From the IMG/VR virus record IMGVR_UViG_3300030118_003869, positions 1 through 24,541 of that record: a stretch of 24,541 bases of DNA; one strand, 5' to 3'. Made by a program: the position numbers and the translations under genes. The notes beneath the pieces were generated by a model. That model had not been told where the DNA came from. It made no database searches and worked only from the letters and a program-made list of their open reading frames with translations. Positions 11,420 to 19,563 of this stretch are shown here, in pieces (the stretch's first letter is position 1; the number at the start of each line of letters is the position of its first letter). This DNA is from a virus.

Positions 11420-14400
11420 TTCTTCTACCTGCTAACCTTTCTGCAAACTCAACTCTATCGTCAAAGTCTGTTGCTGCCGTCAATGGACCTGTTGCTACAG
11501 GAGTTATTTGTGGCATAGGTATGTTAGTAGTTCTTTGAGGTATGGTAATTGTATCTCTCAAATCTCGTAGAGTTTTTCTCTCACTTTCTAAAGCTTCCAA
11601 AGGATTTAATTCTTCTAATAAGGCTTGTCCTTCTTCTCCTGCTTCTTTAGTTAAATTATCTATTTGTACCTGTAATTGATCGCTTGGCACTAACAATCTA
11701 ATACCAAATTGTCTACCAGCTCTCTCTATAGCATCTATAGCTTTTACAATAGATCCTTTATCTGTTTTAGCTGCTATTTTTAAAAAAGTTGCGTTACCCA
11801 TAACAGTTTTCATAATACCTAATCCTATGATGGTTGGTAGCATAGCTAAGTTTAGAGCTCCAGCAGCTATACCCGCAGCAACTAGAGTACCTGCTGTGCC
11901 TCCTCTGCCAACTTCTCCCGCCGTTAGACTTCTCATGCCCTGTTCAAAAGCCCTTAATGCATTTTTAGTTTCTGATCCAAACATAGCCTCTAATGTATCG
12001 TCTCCATAAGCATCTAAAGCAGATTTAAGATTTTCAGGTTTGAATATATCTGTAATTCTACCTGTACCTTTTCCAGGAGCATCAATAGCCTTTTCTAATA
12101 TTTTACCCATACTGGCTTGTTGTATTCTTGCAAAGTCTGCGGGATCTAATGTTTCTTCTAATGCTCTTATAGCACTTGCATTTTTTGGTCTAAATGCTGC
12201 AGCAACAACTTCATCAGTAGATAAGTTTGGTAAGTCTCTTAATATTCTATTACTTTGAAATATTTCTAGTTCACTTCTAGTTTTTGCAAGTTGTTCTAGC
12301 TCTTGCATGAAAGCTTCTGTTTTTCCCAAACCTTTTTCTTTATTAAATTGTTTAATTAAAACAGATAAATCTTTAGCCTTAATATTTACATTTAATTTTT
12401 CCAACTCATCCATAGTCCTAAAAACATAATCAGCATCTTTGCCAAACAAGACATTAGCTTTTTCTCTATCATTTGCGTAAAGCCTTTTCACATCTCTAGC
12501 AAACTTTGTAAAGTCTATATTTTCTGTGACCCCATCTGTATTTTTGACAGCAGTTTGGTTAAAGAATCTTCTAATCAACCCTTGTCTTAGCTCTTCTGCC
12601 TTATTAGATGGAGCTTCATCTGGCTTCATAATTTTTAAATAATCATCATATTCTCTTAGACCTCTAAATATTTTATCTAAATCATTACCACTAATATTTC
12701 CTTTGATTACTGTTTGATATATGTCATCAGCATCAGTCCCGCCTTTAAATGATTCACTAATCATTTTTTTCACTTTTAAGTTAGCAAAAGCATTCATATC
12801 TTCAGCATATCCTCTATTAACATCTCTCAGACTTCTTACTAAAGTGCTAACTTTTTTACCTGATTGTCTGCCTATGCCTGTATCACCTACTATGCCTTTG
12901 TAAAAGTTAGGATCTTCTACAGCACTAAATATACTTTTTCCAGGCTCAGAAAACTCTAAATGTCTATCATCTATTGCTTTTATAATTCTTGTTAAAAATG
13001 CTTCTTGTGAACCACCAAATAATCCTGCATGCTTTGCATTCAAAAGTTCAGATAAAACATTTCTAGATTTCTCTAAGAAAGGCACATCTATAAAATTCAT
13101 AAAATTATTTTGATTCAACTGCATGTTTGGATCAATTTCTAAGAGAGTTTTAGCTGAATCTGCTTCTCCTCTAGCAATACGTAAAGTTCCTTCATACATA
13201 GCATCATAATCATCTAACATCTTTATTCCTTTACCGTAAACACTAGCTATGGTTGCATCAGCTTCGGATGCTCCAAAATCGTCAGGAAGTCTAGCTTTTA
13301 GAGCATTTAAATCATTTCTAAGCTCATTTAATATAGGTCTGATACCATTATATAGCTCTACTTGTACTGAGGCTTGTAGTGCCTCTTCTGTTTTCGTAAA
13401 GTCATCTATACCTGGACTTTCAGTCAGCTCGCCAGCATCCCTAGCTCTAACGACTTCATCTCTATTTTTAAATCTTGGTGGAGTTTTAAAATCTATTAGA
13501 TCACCAAATAATCTATTGAGTTGTTTGTATTGACTACCATAATTGGTTTGTATCATTTCTCTTGCGGATTGGAGAGTATTTTGAATCTCCGCCCCTATCT
13601 CTCTTGAAGACAAAACACCACCTGAAGTTTCTGATAAAGCTTTTGGACCAGCTACATTTTCAAGTACATCATCTAGTAAAGTTGAAAGTTGTTTTTTAAC
13701 ATTTTCATCTGCTTGACTCAATGCAGTATATTTAGCTGTGATCTGTTCATCTAAAGATCCTTTTGTAACCTCATCAATATATGCAGATAAATTATTTTGA
13801 TCTGAATCAATAAGTCTAAGTAATTTATTGAGTTCCGCATTTAAATACTTTTTGGTTTTACCTGTTCTAGCGTCTCCTAATACAGTCTCTGCAATTTTCT
13901 GAAATCTTCCAGGTATGGCTCTGTTCAAAGCATCTTGTGATGGTACTGCTCTTTCAGCAAAAACTTCTATTTGTCCAGCTTTGATAGCTTTTTTTATTTC
14001 AGCCTCTGTAGCCTCTCTACCTAAATTTTTGTCTAACTTCATCAAATCTATAATAGATCTACCTAAGTTAGCTTGTTGTATAAATCTTAAATTGTCGAAG
14101 GGAGCTTTTTTACCAAACATACTTCCATATAAAAGACCAAGACCCTCTCCAAGCCCTTGTCCGAAACCACCTAAAAGTGCTTCTTGCCCTAAAGTTTGAG
14201 CAAGTTCGTTACGGTCTTGTAATTGAAATCCTTCTGCTGCATCTAAAGCCTCTTCTCCACCTTTACCAGCAGCTGAACCAACGGCTGCTTGAATTATTCT
14301 TGCAGCTCTACCTGAACCTAAAAAAGAAGAAACTATTTTTGCCAATCTAAGTTGTGGAGACATCATTATGATAGCTCCCGCTATTGGACCTACAACTCCT

Positions 14401-14837
14401 GAAAAGTCAGATAAATCTCTACCAAAATTAACTTCTCTCTCATCTATAATTACGTTTTTAGCTATCTTTGTGCCATCGCTTAAGGTTACAAATTTTTGTA
14501 ACTCAGGCAGCCCAAGCTCCTCTAAGCCTTCATGCGTTACAGCTAACCTACCTCTTGAATCTCTTGTAAAACCACTTGTTCCTAAAATATTAGTAGCAAC
14601 TTGGTCTTGTTCAGCAAAAGGGTTTGGACCTTTAGTAATCTCTGTTCTACCTAACTTAGATCTTAGACCCCTAATATTTGGTATACCTGTTTCATAATCA
14701 AAAAGAATTTTATCAACATCGCTAGACAACTCACTCGTAAGTATTTTTGATTTTGCTATTTTTCTAGCTTCCTCTTCACTATTAGCTTCAATAATTAAAG
14801 AATTACTGCCATCAACATTTACTCTGAATCTTTTCAT
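11412..14837 (-). CDS. Large internal virion (ejection-type) protein, 1141 residues
   Basis: Last gene of the late operon. Residues 1-32 (MKRFRVNVDGSNSLIIEANS, then EEEARKIAKSKI) form a small beta-alpha domain like those of the early proteins at 138-338 and 1129-1350. Then come a hydrophobic/glycine-rich stretch (GVVGPIAGAIIMMS, later GGFGQGLGEGLGLLYGSMFG) around 150-240, a very long Lys/Asp/Glu-rich helical body, and a second hydrophobic segment near the C-terminus (AAGIAAGALNLAMLPTIIGL). Size, position after other virion proteins and the two apolar segments suit podoviral DNA-ejection proteins (like gp16 of P22 or T7), which cross the host envelope. No lytic transglycosylase motif was recognised. 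The start overlaps the upstream stop as TAATG. Confidence 0.65.
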   Translation of the reverse strand: MKRFRVNVDGSNSLIIEANSEEEARKIAKSKILTSELSSDVDKILFDYETGIPNIRGLRSKLGRTEITKGPNPFAEQDQVATNILGTSGFTRDSRGRLAVTHEGLEELGLPELQKFVTLSDGTKIAKNVIIDEREVNFGRDLSDFSGVVGPIAGAIIMMSPQLRLAKIVSSFLGSGRAARIIQAAVGSAAGKGGEEALDAAEGFQLQDRNELAQTLGQEALLGGFGQGLGEGLGLLYGSMFGKKAPFDNLRFIQQANLGRSIIDLMKLDKNLGREATEAEIKKAIKAGQIEVFAERAVPSQDALNRAIPGRFQKIAETVLGDARTGKTKKYLNAELNKLLRLIDSDQNNLSAYIDEVTKGSLDEQITAKYTALSQADENVKKQLSTLLDDVLENVAGPKALSETSGGVLSSREIGAEIQNTLQSAREMIQTNYGSQYKQLNRLFGDLIDFKTPPRFKNRDEVVRARDAGELTESPGIDDFTKTEEALQASVQVELYNGIRPILNELRNDLNALKARLPDDFGASEADATIASVYGKGIKMLDDYDAMYEGTLRIARGEADSAKTLLEIDPNMQLNQNNFMNFIDVPFLEKSRNVLSELLNAKHAGLFGGSQEAFLTRIIKAIDDRHLEFSEPGKSIFSAVEDPNFYKGIVGDTGIGRQSGKKVSTLVRSLRDVNRGYAEDMNAFANLKVKKMISESFKGGTDADDIYQTVIKGNISGNDLDKIFRGLREYDDYLKIMKPDEAPSNKAEELRQGLIRRFFNQTAVKNTDGVTENIDFTKFARDVKRLYANDREKANVLFGKDADYVFRTMDELEKLNVNIKAKDLSVLIKQFNKEKGLGKTEAFMQELEQLAKTRSELEIFQSNRILRDLPNLSTDEVVAAAFRPKNASAIRALEETLDPADFARIQQASMGKILEKAIDAPGKGTGRITDIFKPENLKSALDAYGDDTLEAMFGSETKNALRAFEQGMRSLTAGEVGRGGTAGTLVAAGIAAGALNLAMLPTIIGLGIMKTVMGNATFLKIAAKTDKGSIVKAIDAIERAGRQFGIRLLVPSDQLQVQIDNLTKEAGEEGQALLEELNPLEALESERKTLRDLRDTITIPQRTTNIPMPQITPVATGPLTAATDFDDRVEFAERLAGRRII

Positions 14838-16756
14838 TATAAATCTATGTCTACTATTGCCTGATATGAAGTCGCAGCGGTTGGAACATAAGGGGCAAAA
14901 GGATCATCTGCCAATACTGAATTAATACTACTTAATTTAGAAAGTATGGTATCAAAACCTCTTGAACCAAACTCAGGCGATTGCAAGAATCTCATTTCAT
15001 CCTGAATGTCACCCTGTCTTGCACGATTAGCTAATTGTAATTTTTCTAAAGATTTTTCTAATTTAGTTATTGCTATATCTGGAGATTCATCAATTTTTAT
15101 ACCACCAAACACATCTTTAATTATATCCCTGTCTAAGTTTGAAATGGTTCTACCTGATTCTCCTAATATGTCTCTAATATTACCTTGCCTTACAACTTCA
15201 ATTAATTTGTTAATTCTTGTTCTAGCAGATTGATTCTCAGGTCCTTCATCATAACCAAATAAAGCTTGTACCCTATCTCCAAGTTCAGCCATAAATCCAG
15301 GTATACCACCTAAAGGCTCTCCTGTTTCTCTAGCTTTTTTAAATATATTTAATGCTTCTTGAACAAATCTTATACCTGCTCTACCGCCTTCGTATTCCTG
15401 AATCTTTAAATTTATATTTTGTCCAGAGTCTCTTAATGCTTTCAAGTCAGTTGCTTTGAGAGCTGTTTTTGTAGCTCCTTCTGCTCTTGCTTTTGCTAAA
15501 GCAGCTTCTTTTTCTCCTCTAATTTTAGCTGCATCAGCAGCCCCGCCTGCTAATCCTAAATCTACTCTACCTGTTTCAACTAATTTACCGCCTACTGCAC
15601 TAATAAAGTCTAATGCTAAATCAGGATCTACTAATGGTTGGTAAGTTTTAGCTACCTTTCTTGCTTCATCTACAGGTTCATCTTTCTTCGTAGGGTCAAA
15701 AGGTATATCTATAGGCTTTGTAGGATCAAAAATAGCACTAGGTGTTTCAACAAAATCTTCTTCCTCAACTTGTTCTTCTATTGGTAATTCTTTTTTAGTT
15801 TCATCATCAATAGTTAAGTTATCTAATTCTTGTTGTATAGAATCAGTTTCGGTAATTAAACCATATCCTTTTAGAGCTTCTGCTGTATCTACAGCCATGT
15901 CTGTTCTAGATTTAGGTACAGGCATTTCTTCTGGCATACCTGCAAATGCTGCCTCTATATTATAAAAAGCATCACCACCTATATTTTTTCCAATTCTTAT
16001 TATATTTCTAAATAAAGCACCAAAATCCGTTGGCTCATTAAACATACCTTTTCCTATTCTTGATTCGATGCCTTCTATAGTTCTATCTCCAACCTGAGCT
16101 CCAAAAATATCAATCATAGGAAATGGTTGATCGTCATAAACATTCAGAAGACCTGGCACATCTACAGCTGCAAAACCTAATAATGTTTTTCTAGCCTCTT
16201 CTCCTGCATAAAAATCTGGCGAGTTGATAATATCGTAAACCAATCCGCCTTTCGTCTTTGCAGCTCTATTTTTTAAATCTTTTATATACTCAGGTGTTAA
16301 TGTAAAAATTCTACCACCAACACTAAATTGATTAGGTTTCAAACCAGTTTTAGTTGAAGGAGGTATGAGGCTAGGAGTTAAGTCATCAAACTCTCCAATT
16401 AAATCTACATTTCTGATATTGATATTATCTAATCCAACAGGATCTACAGTAGGTACAGGTACCGCACTAGGTTTTGGAAACTCTAAACTTGCAGATACAA
16501 ATTTACTTTTAGCTTCATCCCCAAGCAATCTATCAGCAGTAATTCTAGGAGTGTCTTTGCCTGCTACTATTTCTTCTACTTCTGCTAAAGATAAACCTGA
16601 CACTCCAAATGAAGACGCATATTGATTTACTGCATCAAATATTTCTTTTGCAGTTTTAGTGCCATCATTCAGATTTGCTGCATAAGCTTGTAAATTAACA
16701 GCAGGAGAGTCAGCCTGTCCTCCATTTTGAAACATTCTTCTTTTTAATACACTCAT
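14837..16756 (-). CDS. Virion protein, putative ejection protein, 639 residues
   Basis: The N-terminus MSVLKRRMFQNGGQADSPAV resembles the start of internal virion proteins in marine phages. The body has Asp/Pro/Glu-rich low-complexity segments (ELPIEEQVEEEDFVETPSAI; FDPTKPIDIPFDPTKK) followed by a helical region (AAKIRGEKEAALAKARAEGA) and another near the C-terminus. No enzymatic motif is seen. It is bounded by TAATG overlaps on both sides, so it is tightly coupled with the 361- and 1141-residue proteins; such three- or four-gene sets encode the ejectosome in podoviruses. Assignment to virion is from context; the precise role is not known. Confidence 0.6.
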   Translation of the reverse strand: MSVLKRRMFQNGGQADSPAVNLQAYAANLNDGTKTAKEIFDAVNQYASSFGVSGLSLAEVEEIVAGKDTPRITADRLLGDEAKSKFVSASLEFPKPSAVPVPTVDPVGLDNINIRNVDLIGEFDDLTPSLIPPSTKTGLKPNQFSVGGRIFTLTPEYIKDLKNRAAKTKGGLVYDIINSPDFYAGEEARKTLLGFAAVDVPGLLNVYDDQPFPMIDIFGAQVGDRTIEGIESRIGKGMFNEPTDFGALFRNIIRIGKNIGGDAFYNIEAAFAGMPEEMPVPKSRTDMAVDTAEALKGYGLITETDSIQQELDNLTIDDETKKELPIEEQVEEEDFVETPSAIFDPTKPIDIPFDPTKKDEPVDEARKVAKTYQPLVDPDLALDFISAVGGKLVETGRVDLGLAGGAADAAKIRGEKEAALAKARAEGATKTALKATDLKALRDSGQNINLKIQEYEGGRAGIRFVQEALNIFKKARETGEPLGGIPGFMAELGDRVQALFGYDEGPENQSARTRINKLIEVVRQGNIRDILGESGRTISNLDRDIIKDVFGGIKIDESPDIAITKLEKSLEKLQLANRARQGDIQDEMRFLQSPEFGSRGFDTILSKLSSINSVLADDPFAPYVPTAATSYQAIVDIDL

Positions 16757-17841
16757 TATGCGTTCTGCGAATAAGGGCTTTCAGCCATAGGTTTTCTTAA
16801 AGCAGCATACATGCTGAGTCCAGCTCCAGCTCCTACTGCTGCAGGATCTCTTGGTATGCCGTAAGTAGTTTGCAATTGCCTTTGGCCAGTTCCTAAACCG
16901 AAGGTCGGTAATAAACCGCCAGCAGTTTTAAGAGTGTCCAAACCTAAATTTTGTTGTGCTGCCTGTTGTGCAAAAAGAGCATCTAATTGGGCTTGGTCTA
17001 AGCCTCTCTGCAATTGTCCAAAAGAAGATAGATTTCTTATATCTTCTGTTTGTCCTTTTCTTAATGCATCAGCTAAGTCTTGTTGCGAACTAGCAGACGC
17101 TCTGAAAGCTCCTGCTTCAGCTGCTCCAAGATCTCCTAATAAACTAGCAAGTCCTCTCTGAGCTGCTCTTGTACCTCTAAAATCTTCTCTGGCAGCATCT
17201 AAGGATTGCCTAAATCCACCAGATCTAATGTTGGCTAAACTTTCTGCTAATCCTCTTCCTCTGGCTCTTTCTAAATCTTCTCTTTTTAATCTTCCTCTAG
17301 AACCAAAAGCAGACTCGCCTACTCTTGAAATATCGTCTGCTAATAAAGCTTGATCTTCTACAGCAGCTCTTCTATTAAAATCATCTATAGTTCTTTGTAC
17401 TACTTGTTCTTCAAATGGATCGTAGTATTGATCTATCATGCTTGGATCAAATTCCATATCAGCAGCTCTTCGACCTATTTCTCTAGCTGCAGTAGTTCCT
17501 TCTAACAAAGCTTCCAAACCTGAACCAAATTGTCTTTCAGCCGTTTCTAAGAATGGTCTAAAAGAATCTAAACCTTCTTGTTGTCTAGCTATAGCTTGTT
17601 GTTCTAGCTCACTAAGTCCCGCTACATCTTTCAAAGGAACATCAGATTGTAATCTCTGTTGCGTAATCTTTCTTAGCTGATCAATAAAACCGGGTGTGTC
17701 GGCAGTTCCAAAATAAAGTTCCCTAATTAAAGGATCTACAGTAGTTAAGTTTTCTACTTGCGATGCAATAATAGGATCAACAGCTCGTTGATCACTTAAT
17801 GGAACGATATCAGAAGGGTTATTATAAAACTGTGCACTCAT
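16756..17841 (-). CDS. Helical virion protein, putative ejection protein, 361 residues
   Basis: An Ala/Gln/Arg/Glu-rich, almost all-helical protein. FEEQVVQRTIDDFNRRAA (about 140-157) followed by SAFGSRGRLKREDLERARGR is a pattern often seen in marine-phage internal virion proteins. The last third has Gln/Ala repeats (AQLDALFAQQAAQQNLGL) and a Gly/Leu-rich tail (GAGAGLSMYAAL). There is no signal peptide. It starts in an ATGA overlap with the upstream 462-residue protein and ends in TAATG with the 639-residue one. It probably forms part of the ejected core; family identity was not searched. Confidence 0.6.
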   Translation of the reverse strand: MSAQFYNNPSDIVPLSDQRAVDPIIASQVENLTTVDPLIRELYFGTADTPGFIDQLRKITQQRLQSDVPLKDVAGLSELEQQAIARQQEGLDSFRPFLETAERQFGSGLEALLEGTTAAREIGRRAADMEFDPSMIDQYYDPFEEQVVQRTIDDFNRRAAVEDQALLADDISRVGESAFGSRGRLKREDLERARGRGLAESLANIRSGGFRQSLDAAREDFRGTRAAQRGLASLLGDLGAAEAGAFRASASSQQDLADALRKGQTEDIRNLSSFGQLQRGLDQAQLDALFAQQAAQQNLGLDTLKTAGGLLPTFGLGTGQRQLQTTYGIPRDPAAVGAGAGLSMYAALRKPMAESPYSQNA

Positions 17842-19226
17842 GCGAACCTCTCAAAATGTTTCATTAATTTCATCATATTAGCTGCGCCTTTCTTTCTGTT
17901 TGGTTTACCGTTTGGTATTAATTCTAAACCAACTTTTGATTTTGTGATTTTAAATCCACCTGCTCCGTTGTTAGCTTTTGCAGTCATAACAAACTCGCCA
18001 TCACTTAACATAGCTGGTATATCGTCAGAGGTTCCTGTGCCTGGACCTACAGATTCTCCGCCACCTCGCATATCTAGTTCAGCTATACCGCCTTCAGCAA
18101 AACCAAGATCAAAACCTCTAGAATAAGGTCGTGGTTCTGGTCTTAAATCTCTTATATCTTTTTGACCAAACTGATATTTTTTAGCTTCTTGCTCTGCTAA
18201 CTTGCCGTAAGCAGTAGATAGAGCCAACAAAGCAGGATCTAAATTAAGAACTGATTCCTTTGTTCTATTTAATGAATCAACAAAAAAATCTTTAATTTTA
18301 TCCTCAATACTTTTTTTAGCAGGTACATCATCAGCTTCATTAAATGGAATATCTATAAATGGAACATCTATTGAAGGCGGGACAAAACCTATAGAAGTAA
18401 GATCTGACAAAGAAGGTGTTGAAGGTGTTTGTCCATAAACAACCATATCTTCTATGCCTGTCGAACTTACATTAGGTAAGCCACTAACGTCTGTTGGTAT
18501 GGATGATATATCTCCTGTCTGAGTCATTTCTCCACCTGATAATGATGCTTGGCTTTCTCCACCCGATATCGCTGGCTGGCTTCCTGAAGTTATTTCACTT
18601 GCTACATTACTTTTATCCATTAAAGCTTGCATTTCAGGAGAAACAGTAGCTCCTGCTTTCACACCTTCTGCAAAACCAACGCCATCTTTTACACCTTTAA
18701 TACCACTTGCAACCGTAGCCATAGCTGCTGATAGTGCAGCTCCCTTGGCTCCCTCAGTAACTACATCTTTTGGTTTCTCGCCTTTTAGAAAAGATCCTGC
18801 GGCGGCTCCTATACCACCCGCAGCAGCGGCAGCTCCTATCGCAGTACCACCCATAGCTAAAACAAATGGAGCAGCAAACGGCAATCCTACTGCAAGTCCT
18901 ACTGCAGCTATCGGAGCTATTTTCTTACCTAACTTCTTTAATTTCTTTGATACGCTACCTTTTATACCTAAGGCTCTTTTTAAACTAAACCCGTATTCAG
19001 GTAGTCCTGTAATAGGATTTATAGAGGCAGTATCTGAACCAACGAAAAATGAATCAAAATCATCATAACCTTTGTCCTCTAATTTCTTTTTAAGGGACAT
19101 GAGCAGTTTGTTGTCTAGTATATCAGGCGGTAAAACCATCTCGCCTGTAGCCACATGAGCTAATGTATCGTCTTCAAATCTTCCTAATGTAGCTATACCT
19201 TTTAAATTTTCTCTTAATTCTTGCAT
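17838..19226 (-). CDS. Virion protein with apolar core and two GE(F/M)V motifs, 462 residues
   Basis: The N-terminus has FEDDTLAHVATGEMVLPP (17-34) and SINPITGLPEYGF (68-80). A long apolar Gly/Ala segment follows (103-147: IAPIAAVGLAVGLPFAAPFV onward), which could insert in a membrane. The middle is low-complexity Ser/Gly/Thr. Near the C-terminus is SDDIPAMLSDGEFVMTAKA (400-418), a motif well known from tape-measure and podoviral internal proteins, and resembling the N-terminal one. It ends with a basic tail. Position between the large adaptor-like protein and the helical ejection protein supports a role in DNA delivery. The motif's function is not established. Confidence 0.6.
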   Translation of the reverse strand: MQELRENLKGIATLGRFEDDTLAHVATGEMVLPPDILDNKLLMSLKKKLEDKGYDDFDSFFVGSDTASINPITGLPEYGFSLKRALGIKGSVSKKLKKLGKKIAPIAAVGLAVGLPFAAPFVLAMGGTAIGAAAAAGGIGAAAGSFLKGEKPKDVVTEGAKGAALSAAMATVASGIKGVKDGVGFAEGVKAGATVSPEMQALMDKSNVASEITSGSQPAISGGESQASLSGGEMTQTGDISSIPTDVSGLPNVSSTGIEDMVVYGQTPSTPSLSDLTSIGFVPPSIDVPFIDIPFNEADDVPAKKSIEDKIKDFFVDSLNRTKESVLNLDPALLALSTAYGKLAEQEAKKYQFGQKDIRDLRPEPRPYSRGFDLGFAEGGIAELDMRGGGESVGPGTGTSDDIPAMLSDGEFVMTAKANNGAGGFKITKSKVGLELIPNGKPNRKKGAANMMKLMKHFERFA

Positions 19227-19230
19227 ATCA

Positions 19231-19563
19231 TCATGAAATTGTAATTGTTACTGCTCCCAAAGAGGAGGTTATAAATGCAGGAAACTTAACATTCTCGTTA
19301 GTTACTGTAAGTAAGGCGAAGGGAGTGCTTAAATTAACAAACTCTACCCCATCGAATAATTGTAGGCTGTTAGTAGTTGTGTTAAAAATCAACGAACCTT
19401 CGTTAAAGTTTAACTCATCTCTTTCAGCTTCTGTTAATTGTAGCGTATTGTTTGGGTCAAAACTACCTAAGTTGATCTCTAAAATACGTATTAATCTATT
19501 GAATAATTCAGGAGTTACCTCATTACTAGCTAAAGGTAATCTTGTAGTTAATAGTTTTGACAT
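19231..19563 (-). CDS. Small beta-rich virion protein
   Basis: A 110-residue protein (MSKLLTTRLPLASNEVTPEL...) starting in a TAATG overlap and with AAGGT upstream. The central GSLIFNTTTNSLQLFDGVEF resembles the GxLxYNTTTxxLQxFDGxxW pattern found in trimeric tail or head-fibre proteins, where it forms a beta repeat. The C-terminus is hydrophobic and beta-rich (AFITSSLGAVTITIS). It is probably a structural protein, perhaps a short fibre or tail accessory. The neighbouring gene on the 5' side encodes the large beta-rich virion protein. Confidence 0.6.
   Translation of the reverse strand: MSKLLTTRLPLASNEVTPELFNRLIRILEINLGSFDPNNTLQLTEAERDELNFNEGSLIFNTTTNSLQLFDGVEFVNLSTPFALLTVTNENVKFPAFITSSLGAVTITIS

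Noticed and set aside
13249-13533. Several plus-strand frames of 60-110 codons opposite the late operon (also near 13915, 14368, 15006, 16365, 17438, 22276 and 22647)
   Set aside because: All are antisense to long, coupled late genes and rich in Ser/Leu, as expected for shadows.
18745-19068. Pro/Ala-rich plus-strand open frame of about 107 codons opposite the 462-residue virion protein
   Set aside because: Its composition is the reverse complement of the Gly/Ala apolar segment; there is no start signal or neighbouring plus-strand gene.
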